A stretch of DNA of 64,000 bases from G963664835 sp965220775 (GTDB lineage Bacteria; Chloroflexota; UBA6077; FW602-bin22; JBCLEL01): the NCBI GenBank assembly GCA_965220775.1, contig OZ244845.1, positions 1-64,000 of the forward strand. Reading direction: 5' to 3'. How positions within the stretch are numbered: position 1 is the stretch's first letter; every line of letters begins with the position of its first letter. Below, in pieces: positions 26,254 through 35,248 of this stretch. Under the pieces are notes generated by a model. That model saw nothing but the letters and a program-made list of their open reading frames with translations, made no database searches and had not been told where the DNA came from. A program made the translations under genes and the position numbers.

Positions 26254-29200
26254 TCACGGGTTGCGCACGTCAATGTTATGCCACTTCCAGCGGTGCGAGT
26301 TCAGCTGCACGCTGTCTCCGCGGTACAGTCGGACGTTCAGGTTGCCTTTCTTGACTGAGCAGCCGTACAGTGTGTCGTACGTCGTGCCATCTACAGTGAA
26401 GTCACCGTCGGAGGTGCTGTAGTAAGTTTTGCCCGTCAACGTAAATGTTTTCTCACTTACGGAACAGGTAGAGTCAAGACGGGCGCCGGTTTTGTCGGTC
26501 TTGATTTGGATCGTGTAGGTCCTAGTCGAGTCCAAGCCATGTACGGTGATCGAGAACTCATGGCTGTTCCCCACGTCAATTCGTTGGGTCGGGTCGTTGA
26601 GTCGGTGTAGGTTAATATTAGCTTCCTCGAATACTTGGAGGCCGCGTGTTTCAGTGGCGACGAGTGTATTATCGTCCGCCAGCAGTAGTTTCACCGTAAG
26701 GGTGCCTTCGGTACGATCGCACCCTGAGATCTCGAACCAAACGTCGTGCGAGGTGCTATCGGCCGGCACGGTCACTTCCTTCTCTTGCTCCGAGCAGCCA
26801 CTGTCGAAGCTGAGGCCTATCCTGTCTCCCTCCTCATCGTCATCAAGGGTCATCTGGATCTTGTAGCTCTTCGTCGAATCCAGTTGCTGGACTCTTACAT
26901 GAGTATCCGGATGCCCCCACCCCACACTGAAGGGGCCCAACCAGTCTGAGAACCCTATCTGCTTGGTAGATGCAGGCGCCACCTCGACCTCCTGGTCGGC
27001 GGTGGCTACGGAACTGCTACCGGACAGCAATGTCGCGGTAACGGTCCCGCCATCAGTGGCGCACCCGTACAACGTGATTGCGCTTGTCGTGCGTGACGTG
27101 CCGCTCGCCGGCACGGTCGGGTCATCCTGCTGGTCAGTGCAGTCGTCGCTGAAACCGATGTTGGTGTTATAGGTAGTCAGCCGGATCGTGTAGGTCGCCG
27201 ACGAATCCAGATTAGACGCTATGACCGTGAATTCAGCGTTACTTCCCACGTTGATTGTCCCGGCCAGTCCTGAAAACGCTATCGATGGTCTAAGTTTTAC
27301 CGTTACGGTTTGGGTGGCGTCATCAATCGTATTGGCGCCGGATAGCAGGGTCGCGGTTACCGTGCCGGCGGTGGCGGCGCAGCCGTGCAGCGTGATCGCG
27401 CCTGTCGTGTGCGACGTGATGTTTGCTGGCACGGTCGGATCATCCTGCTGGTCCGAGCAGTTGCTATCGAACCCGATGCCATTATTCGTGGTCACGCGGA
27501 TCGTGTAGCTCGTCAACGAGTCCAAGTTTGACGCGGTAACCGTGAATGCGTCGTTCTCTCCGACGTAAACCGTACCAAGGAGGCCCGATATTTGTATTGA
27601 CGGGTCGGGCAAAACGGTTACGGTCTGCTCGGCGCTGACGAGTGAATTGCCACCAGATTCCAGTGTCGCCGTAACCTCGCCGTCTCCGGCGTCGCACCCG
27701 TACAGGGTGATGGACTCTGTCGTGTGCGACAGGCTGTTCGCCGTCACGGTCCGGGATTCCACTCCGTCCGTGCAGTCGCTGGTGAAACCGATGTCGGCAT
27801 CATCGGTTGTGACTTCGATCGTATAGCTGGTTGACGCGTCCAAGTTGCCAACACTCACCGTGAACGAGTCGCTGGCGCCTTCATTCAGATCTGAGACGAG
27901 TCCTGATATCTCTATCGTCGGGCTGCCGGCCAACTGCACGGTCACGGGTTGGGTCGCGGTGTGGATTTCCGTGTTTCCGCTCAGTAACTTAGCGGTAACT
28001 GTCCCGCCGGCTGTGCCGCAGCCGTATAGAACAAGGTCGCCGGCGTTTGACGTGTAGGCCTCGCTGTTTGCCGGCACGGTCACTGGCGGCTCTTCGTGAT
28101 CGGTGCAATCGCCATTGAAACCGATGCCGCCGCCATTGTCAGTCGTCACTTGGACTGTGTAGGTCTCCGACGAATCGAGATTGGACGCCGCTACCGTGAA
28201 CGCATCGCTCTGTCCCACATTCATGGGCGAATTTAGGTCCGATATTGAGATTGTTGGATCAGGCAAAACGGTTACGGTCTGCTCGGCGCTGACGAGTGAA
28301 TTGCCACCAGATTCCAGTGTCGCCGTAACCTCGCCGTCTCCGGCGTCGCACCCGTACAGGGTGATGGACTCTGTCGTGTGCGACAGGCTGTTCGCCGTCA
28401 CGGTCAGGGATTCCTCTCGGTCCGTGCAGTCGCTGTTGAAACCAATGTGGGCATCATCGGTTGTGACTTCGATCGTATAGCTGGTTGACGAGTCCAGGTT
28501 GCCTACACTCACCGTGAACGAGTCGCTAGCGTCTTTATTCAATTCCGTGACCAGGTTCTCTATCGCTATCGTCGAGCTGCCGGCCAACTGCACGGTCACG
28601 GGTTGGGTCGCGGTGTCTACCTCCGTGTTTTCGATCATCAACTTAGCGGTAACCGTGCCACCGGCGGTGCCGCAGCCGTAAAGAACGAGGTCGCCGGCGT
28701 TTGACGTGAATGTCTGGCTGTTAGCATCCACGCTCACCGGCTCCTCGGTATCGGTGCAATCGCTGTTGAATCCGATGCCGCGACCACTACCTGTAGTCAC
28801 GCTGATCGAGTATGTTTGAGACGAAACTAGGTGTTGCGCGCTCACCTTGAATTGGTCGCTTGCTCCGACGTCGATAGAGGTTGCGAGATCCGATATCGAA
28901 ATTACCGGACTAGGTACGACCGTCACGTCATGCGTGTCGGTTGCGATTGAATTGCTGTCGAGCAGCAGGTTGACGGTCACCGTCCCGCCGATGGCAGTAC
29001 AGGCATACAACCTGAGCGACGCGGAGTGCGATCCGCCAGCCGGCACGGTCACGGGTTCCGACTGATTCGAGCAGTCGCTGTTGAATCCGATCCCGTTCTC
29101 CGCCGTCACTCGGATCGCGTAGCTCTGCGACGAAACCAAGTGTTGCGCTGCCACCGTGAATTCATCGTTCTCTCCCTGATCGATGGTTTCCACCAGTCCT

Positions 29201-32200
29201 GTGATCTCTATCGTCGGATTGGGCACCACTGTCACGTCCTCGGTGTCTGTGTCGATCTCGGTGCTGCCAAGCAGCAGCTTCGCGGTGACGGCGCCGCCCG
29301 CAGTGGAACATCCATGCAGCGTCAGGGAAGACGTGTGGGAGACGCTGTTCTGTACCGTCACGTCCTCCTGCTGGTCGGAGCAATCACTGCTGAATCCGAT
29401 GCCGCCGCCATTGTCAGTCGTCACTTGGATCGTGTAGGGCTGCGACGAACCCAGGTGCTCCACCCTCACGGTGAACTTGACGCTCGCGTCCTCATACAAG
29501 GGAGCGTCGATTTCTTCAATTTCTATCGTCGACGCATTCACGGTTACGTCCTGCGTAGCAGTCTTGACCTCGGCGCCGGCGCGCAACAACTTCGCGGTAA
29601 CTGTTTCGGTGGCGGCTGCGCACCCGTACAGCGTGAACGTAGCAGTATGCGACGTCTGTGTGGAAGGCACGGACTGATCGCTCTGCTGGAGAGTGCAACC
29701 AGTATTAAAGCCAATGTTGCCGTTGCTCGACGACACCCGGATCGTGTGACTGCTCGACGCGGCCAGATGGTTCACGATTACCGTGAATGTACGAGTCGCT
29801 CCTTCGTTCACGTCGTCGGCAAGTCCCACAATCTGTATCGTCGGCTCGTTCACCGTGACGTCCTGTGTATCCCTGGCGACCTCGGCGCTACCGCGAAGCA
29901 GGATCGCGGTAACGGTCCCTCCGGGCTCATCGCATCCGTACAGGGTAATGGAGCCAGTAGTGTGCGACGTACTGCTCTCCGGCACCGTCACGTCGCGCTG
30001 CATGGTGGAGCAATCGTCGTTGAAACCGAGATCGTCGTCGTCGGTCGTCAGTTGGATCGTGTAGCCGCTGGATGAGTCCAGGTTGTCCACGCCAACGGTG
30101 AACGCGTGACTCGCCGCCTCATTCAGACTAAGGGCGAGTCCCCGTATAGTAATCGTCGGCTCGTTCACCTTCACCTTCTGCGTGTCGCTTACGACCGTAT
30201 TGCCGCCAGACTTCAGCGCCGCGGTCACGATGCCGCCGGTGGAGTCGCATCCATAGAGGGTGAAGTCAGCGCTGTCCGACGTTTTGCCGGTGATCGCGGA
30301 CGAGGTCGCATCCTGGTCCGTGCAATCGCCGTTGAAACCGATGTCGCTGTCGTCGGTCGTCACCTCGATCGTATAGCTCTTCGTCGAGTCCAGGTTGTCC
30401 ACACTAACCGTGAACGCGTCGCTGCCACCCTCATTCAAGCCAGGAAGTAGGTCGTCTATAGAAATCGTCGGGCTGCCGGCCGACTGAACGGTCACGACCC
30501 GGTCCACCTCGGCGATCGTAGTATTTCCGCTCAGCAGCGTCGCGGTCACCGTGCCGCCGGCAGTGCCGCACCCGTAAAGACTGAGGGAGTCTGCTGTTAT
30601 CGAGAACGAGGGGCTGCCAGCCGGCACGGTCACTTCTTCTTCGTGATCCGTGCAATCGATGTTGAAACCGATGCCGCCGCCACCATCCGTCGTGACCTGG
30701 AGCGTGTAGCTGGTCAATGTATCCAGGTTAGACGCGGTTACAGTGAACGGGTCGGTCGCTCCAACATTCAGGTTGCCGCCAAGCCCGGTAATGGTGACCG
30801 TCTCACCGAGTGACACCGCGACGGGCTGGGTGGCAGTGTCTACGATAGTGTTTCCAAGCAGCAGGGTCGCGGTGACGGTACCGCCGGGAGCCATGCAGCC
30901 GTACAAGGTAAATGAAGCAGAATACGACGTCCCTTGCTGAACGCTCACGTTCTGCCGCCGGTTCGAGCAATCGCTGTTCAAGCCTATGTCGTCGCGATTC
31001 GTCCTCACCCGTATTGTGTAAGAGCTGGACGAATCAAGGTTATATGCGCTCACCGTGAATGAGTCGTTCCCGCTCACGTTGAGGGATCTGAGAAGCCCCG
31101 ATATCGAAATGGACGGGTCAGGCACTACCGCCACGGGCTGTGTGTCAGTGGCGATCGTCGCGCCTCCCTCCAGCAATTCCGCGGTCACGGTGCCACTGGT
31201 GGCGGCGCACCCGTACAGAGTGAATGAAGCGACGTGCGACGTGCCGGCCGGCAATGCCAAGTCCTTCTGCCGGTCCGAGCAGTTGCTGTTGAACCCGATG
31301 TTGGCGTTGTCGGTAGACACCTTGATGGCGTAGCTCTTCGACGGATCCAAGTTGGACGAACTGACCGCAAATGTGTCGCTCGCTCCGACGCCCATACCGG
31401 CGCCTAGTCCCACAATCTCGATGGCCGGGTCAGGCGTGGGCGGCGGATCCGGCGGCGGGTCTTGCTTCGGCGGTGGGTCCTGGTTCGGCGGTGGATCCGA
31501 ATTCGGACGCGGTGAGTTTTGCTTCGGCGGCGGCGGTGGATCCGAAGATCGCGGTTGCTGCTGTGGCGGCGGCGGATTCGAAAACAGCGACGGCAAATTC
31601 GGAATATCCAAAGATAGCGCCGGCAGTGAATATACCCAGGTAATTTGGACTACCATCGACTTTTGGGACGCGGAGTTTAGCAATACGTACGTTCCCGAAG
31701 CGCACGATATTCGGTCCTCCGGCGCCAGCGCGTGCGACGGTATCAGGCAGGCCTCCTTGAGCAGATCGCCCCCCAACACCCGCACCACCGTCCCAACCTC
31801 CGGCATCCCCGCCACTTCCTCCACCCACAGCTGGAAAGCCACTCGTTGAAACCGCTGGGTGATGAAGGGGCCGTGTTTCTCCGGATAGGACATCGGCAGC
31901 CCGTAGAGCTCAATTGCCCGGTCTTCACTCCAAGACGTTATTTCGCTCGGGTTCGGATTGGCGAAAAAGCGAGCTTTGATCTTGTCATTCGTCAGCCAGG
32001 CTAGCCTGATCTCTTTAGCTCGTTCCCAGTCACCTTCGGAGTCATCGTCCACGATCGGCAATGGGACACCCTTCGTATTGAGAAGCCATTGGTCGAGGCC
32101 GGCGTGTTCCAGCATTTCGAAGGTATTTGCGAGCCACGCCCTCTGCACCTCCGGCCTCCACTGCAGCAGGGCTCCCTGGGTCACCTGATAGACGAATCCA

Positions 32201-33120
32201 TCATCCAGCCGGAAGCGGTAGGAAGCCGGGTATCCCAGCGTGTGCGCTCCGCCCAAGCGCTCGTACTCGTCGGCAAAGAGAATGCCGCGGTCGTTGGTGA
32301 CTTCGTAGTCGAAGATGACGGTAGAAGATTCGCGTTCGAGGCCATGGCCGGACGCCGATTGGGACGCGGAGGTTTGCACGACGTACGATCCTGAAGCACA
32401 CGACATTCGTTCCTTCGGCGATAGCGCGTACGACGGTATGAGGCATGCCTCCTTCAGCAGATCGCCTCCGAGCACTCGCACGACGGTACCAACCGCCGGC
32501 ATCCCCGCCACTTCCTCTACCCACAGCTGTAACGCGACCCTTTGAAACCGCTGGCTTATGAAGGGACCGTGTTTTTCCGGATAGGACATCGGCAGCCCGT
32601 AAAGCTCGATCGCGCGATTCTCGCTCCAAGACGTTATTACCTCTGGGTTCGGATTCGCCAGAAACCTGGCTTTGATCTGGTCGTTGGTCAACCAGGCCAG
32701 CCTGATCTCTTTCGCTATACCCCAGTCCCCGTCGGATCCATCGTCCTTGATCGGCAATGGGATGCCTTTAGTGTCGAGAAGCCATTGGTCGAAGCCGGCG
32801 TGTTCCAGCATCTCGAAGGTATTGGCCAGATAGGCGCTCTTTACCTCCGGCCGCCACTGGAGCAGCGCACCCTGGGTCACCTGATAGACGAAACCGTCAT
32901 CGAGCCGGAAGCGGTAGGAGGCCGGATACCCCAGCGTGTGCACTCCGCCCAAGCGTTCGTACTCGTCGGCAAAGCGGATTCCGTAGTCGTTGGTGACTTC
33001 GTAGTCGAAGATGACGCTCGACGAGTCGTGTTCGAGGCGCTGGCCGGATGCCGAAGAAACTACCAGGATGGCGGCAAAGCTCGTCAAGAAAGCTATAGCC
33101 AACCACCGAACCGTCTTCAC
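26254..33120 (-). CDS. Giant exported protein: two LGYP/QWRPE modules and 16 Ig-like repeats
   Basis: About 2288 residues. After a signal peptide (VRWLAIAFLTSFAAILVVSS) come two shared modules (about 35-235 and 270-470), a Pro-rich linker (about 520-600, PPPKQ/DPPP motifs), and sixteen tandem modules of about 105 residues. Each opens with I.I.GL...(L/V)..G..D.F.V and carries two conserved cysteines (…DC… and …YGC…), probably a disulphide-linked Ig-like sandwich. The GTG start is chosen for GGAGG six bases upstream; a GTG 30 bp earlier is less likely. There is no visible anchor or sorting signal. An adhesin or surface-fibre role is inferred. Confidence 0.85.
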   Translation of the reverse strand: MKTVRWLAIAFLTSFAAILVVSSASGQRLEHDSSSVIFDYEVTNDYGIRFADEYERLGGVHTLGYPASYRFRLDDGFVYQVTQGALLQWRPEVKSAYLANTFEMLEHAGFDQWLLDTKGIPLPIKDDGSDGDWGIAKEIRLAWLTNDQIKARFLANPNPEVITSWSENRAIELYGLPMSYPEKHGPFISQRFQRVALQLWVEEVAGMPAVGTVVRVLGGDLLKEACLIPSYALSPKERMSCASGSYVVQTSASQSASGHGLERESSTVIFDYEVTNDRGILFADEYERLGGAHTLGYPASYRFRLDDGFVYQVTQGALLQWRPEVQRAWLANTFEMLEHAGLDQWLLNTKGVPLPIVDDDSEGDWERAKEIRLAWLTNDKIKARFFANPNPSEITSWSEDRAIELYGLPMSYPEKHGPFITQRFQRVAFQLWVEEVAGMPEVGTVVRVLGGDLLKEACLIPSHALAPEDRISCASGTYVLLNSASQKSMVVQITWVYSLPALSLDIPNLPSLFSNPPPPQQQPRSSDPPPPPKQNSPRPNSDPPPNQDPPPKQDPPPDPPPTPDPAIEIVGLGAGMGVGASDTFAVSSSNLDPSKSYAIKVSTDNANIGFNSNCSDRQKDLALPAGTSHVASFTLYGCAATSGTVTAELLEGGATIATDTQPVAVVPDPSISISGLLRSLNVSGNDSFTVSAYNLDSSSSYTIRVRTNRDDIGLNSDCSNRRQNVSVQQGTSYSASFTLYGCMAPGGTVTATLLLGNTIVDTATQPVAVSLGETVTITGLGGNLNVGATDPFTVTASNLDTLTSYTLQVTTDGGGGIGFNIDCTDHEEEVTVPAGSPSFSITADSLSLYGCGTAGGTVTATLLSGNTTIAEVDRVVTVQSAGSPTISIDDLLPGLNEGGSDAFTVSVDNLDSTKSYTIEVTTDDSDIGFNGDCTDQDATSSAITGKTSDSADFTLYGCDSTGGIVTAALKSGGNTVVSDTQKVKVNEPTITIRGLALSLNEAASHAFTVGVDNLDSSSGYTIQLTTDDDDLGFNDDCSTMQRDVTVPESSTSHTTGSITLYGCDEPGGTVTAILLRGSAEVARDTQDVTVNEPTIQIVGLADDVNEGATRTFTVIVNHLAASSSHTIRVSSSNGNIGFNTGCTLQQSDQSVPSTQTSHTATFTLYGCAAATETVTAKLLRAGAEVKTATQDVTVNASTIEIEEIDAPLYEDASVKFTVRVEHLGSSQPYTIQVTTDNGGGIGFSSDCSDQQEDVTVQNSVSHTSSLTLHGCSTAGGAVTAKLLLGSTEIDTDTEDVTVVPNPTIEITGLVETIDQGENDEFTVAAQHLVSSQSYAIRVTAENGIGFNSDCSNQSEPVTVPAGGSHSASLRLYACTAIGGTVTVNLLLDSNSIATDTHDVTVVPSPVISISDLATSIDVGASDQFKVSAQHLVSSQTYSISVTTGSGRGIGFNSDCTDTEEPVSVDANSQTFTSNAGDLVLYGCGTAGGTVTAKLMIENTEVDTATQPVTVQLAGSSTIAIENLVTELNKDASDSFTVSVGNLDSSTSYTIEVTTDDAHIGFNSDCTDREESLTVTANSLSHTTESITLYGCDAGDGEVTATLESGGNSLVSAEQTVTVLPDPTISISDLNSPMNVGQSDAFTVAASNLDSSETYTVQVTTDNGGGIGFNGDCTDHEEPPVTVPANSEAYTSNAGDLVLYGCGTAGGTVTAKLLSGNTEIHTATQPVTVQLAGSPTIEISGLVSDLNEGASDSFTVSVGNLDASTSYTIEVTTDDADIGFTSDCTDGVESRTVTANSLSHTTESITLYGCDAGDGEVTATLESGGNSLVSAEQTVTVLPDPSIQISGLLGTVYVGENDAFTVTASNLDSLTSYTIRVTTNNGIGFDSNCSDQQDDPTVPANITSHTTGAITLHGCAATAGTVTATLLSGANTIDDATQTVTVKLRPSIAFSGLAGTINVGSNAEFTVIASNLDSSATYTIRLTTYNTNIGFSDDCTDQQDDPTVPASGTSRTTSAITLYGCATDGGTVTATLLSGSSSVATADQEVEVAPASTKQIGFSDWLGPFSVGWGHPDTHVRVQQLDSTKSYKIQMTLDDDEEGDRIGLSFDSGCSEQEKEVTVPADSTSHDVWFEISGCDRTEGTLTVKLLLADDNTLVATETRGLQVFEEANINLHRLNDPTQRIDVGNSHEFSITVHGLDSTRTYTIQIKTDKTGARLDSTCSVSEKTFTLTGKTYYSTSDGDFTVDGTTYDTLYGCSVKKGNLNVRLYRGDSVQLNSHRWKWHNIDVRNP

Positions 33121-33181
33121 TGGCACCCTCCGCCAGACATAGCTATCCACAGCTACAACAATTAGTTAGATCAGGAAACGG

Positions 33182-33187
33182 ATTATA
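33182..33187 (-). promoter_or_regulatory. Possible -10 element of the giant exported protein gene
   Basis: TATAAT on the minus strand about 62 bp upstream of the chosen GTG. No good -35 was found at 17 bp. A similar TATAAT stands about 62 bp upstream of the related gene at 37996. Confidence 0.3.
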
Positions 33188-33535
33188 GATTGATCGATCA
33201 AAGGCTTGCCCGGTGGAACCAAGCCTTCTTCGGGCATTTGTAGCGGGGATGCCGCGAGCTTTAAGGGCCCTCTAACCGCATCGGATTCGTATTGTCACCC
33301 ACTTACCTTAGGCAATAGGGCTTGATTTGGTCCGACGCCAAGGGGACAGAAATAGCCAACGAAGAGGGACATTTCAATTGCGTTAGAACTTCCTATTTTT
33401 GTGAAACGGGCGGTTTTTTCCTATTGCGAGCCGCTTTGGCTCTCTTTCCAGGCTGGCGGTTGCCGGCAGGCCGAGGTAAGTGCATGGGGGTGTTGTTATC
33501 GGAGGCGTTTGAGTGCCAGTTCTGCCACCCCTCCG

Positions 33536-35155
33536 CCCCTGGCGGGGGACAAGCCCCAGCCCTACATTTTTCTGGCTGGTGCCGGCACACCAAGGTGTGA
33601 AAATCGGGTGCATTGGTTGATGGGAGGGTCAGGTGTCGTCCGTGCCACGCACCCCGCCCCTGGCGGGGGACAAGCCCCAGCCCTACATTTTTCTGGCTGG
33701 TGCCGGCACACCAAGGTGTGAAAATCGGGTGCATTGGTTGATGGGAGGGTCAGGTGTCGTCTGTGCCACGCACCCCGCCCCTGGCGGGGGACAAGCCCCA
33801 GCCCTTCATTTTTCTGGCTGGTGCCGGCACACCAAGGTATGAAAATTGGGTGCATTGGTTGATGGGAGGGTCAGGTGCCGTCCGTGCCACGCACCCCGCC
33901 CCTGGCGGGGGACAAGCCCCAGCCCTACATTTTTCTGGCTGGTGCCGGCACACCAGGGTATGAAAATTCGGTGCATTGGTTGATGGGAGGGTCAGGTGTC
34001 GTCTGTGCCACGCACCCCGCCCCTGGCGGGGGACAAGCCCCAGCCCTACATTTTTCTGGCTGGTGCCGGCACACCAGGGTATGAAAATTGGGTGCATTGG
34101 TTGATGGGAGGGTCAGTGTCGTCTGTGCCACGCACCCCGCCCCTGGCGGGGGACAAGCCCCAGCCCTACATTTTTCTGGCTGGTGCCGGCACACCAAGGT
34201 ATGAAAATTGGGTGCATTGGTTGATGGGAGGGTCAGTGTCGTCTGTGCCACGCACCCCGCCCCTGGCGGGGGACAAGCCCCAGCCCTACATTTTTCTATC
34301 GACGCGGGGCGTCGCCGGCAGGCTCGAGAGCCGTTACAGCCCATGTTCGTACCAATCGCTGATGCCGGCTGGTGCCGGCACACCAGGGTATGAAAATTGG
34401 GTGCATTGGTTGATGGGAGGGTCAGGTGTCGTCCGTGCCTCGCACCCCGCCCCTGGCGGGGGACAAGCCCCAGCCCTACATTTTTCTGGCTGGTGCCGGC
34501 ACACCAAGGTATGAAAATTGGGTGCATTGGTTGATGGGAGGGTCAGTGTCGTCTGTGCCACGCACCCCGCCCCTGGCGGGGGACAAGCCCCAGCCCTACA
34601 TTTTTCTGGCTGGTGCCGGCACACCAAGGTATGAAAATTGGGTGCATTGGTTGATGGGAGGGTCAGTGTCGTCTGTGCCACGCACCCCGCCCCTGGCGGG
34701 GGACAAGCCCCAGCCCTACATTTTTCTGGCTGGTGCCGGCACACCAGGGTATGAAAATTGGGTGCATTGGGTTGGTGGGAGGGTCAGGTGTCGTCTGTGC
34801 CACGCACCCCGCCCCTGGCGGGGGACAAGCCCCAGCCCTACATTTTTCTGGCTGGTGCCGGCACACCAGGGTATGAAAATTGGGTGCATTGGTTGATGGG
34901 AGGGTCAGGTGTCGTCTGTGCCACCCACCCCGCCCCTGGCGGGGGACAAGCCCCAGCCCTACATTTTTCTGGCTGGTGCCGGCACACCAGGGTATGAAAA
35001 TTCGGTGCATTGGTTGATGGGAGGGTCAGGTGTCGTCTGTGCCACGCACCCCGCCCCTGGCGGGGGACAAGCCCCAGCCCTACATTTTTCTATCGACGCG
35101 GGGCGTCGCCGGCAGGCTCGAGAGCCGTTACAGCCCATGTTCGTACCAATGACAT
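33536..35155. repeat. 121-bp satellite array, 13 units, with REP cores
   Basis: Thirteen near-identical units, period 121 bp (120 in some). Each contains GGCGGGGGACAAGCCCC plus AGCCCTACA (the complement of a GTAG-headed hairpin), then GGTGCCGGCACACC, GAAAATTGGGTGCATTGG and GATGGGAGGGTCAG. Two units carry an extra segment of about 70 bp including GACGCGGGGCGTCGCCGGC (near 34300 and 35095). Long open frames on both strands follow from the repetition and are not genes. The array separates two genes of the exported family. Confidence 0.9.
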
Positions 35156-35248
35156 AATGGGGGCGGGAATGACGATTTGGTGAGTGGGTAGCGGGACGCG
35201 CGAGAGCTTAGGTTCGCGGTGTCGTCTCGTTGGCAGAGGCGCGGCTGA

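Noticed and set aside
33541..35060. Regular repeats that could suggest a CRISPR array
   Set aside because: The whole 121-bp unit is repeated; there are no unique spacers of constant length, and no cas genes in the window.
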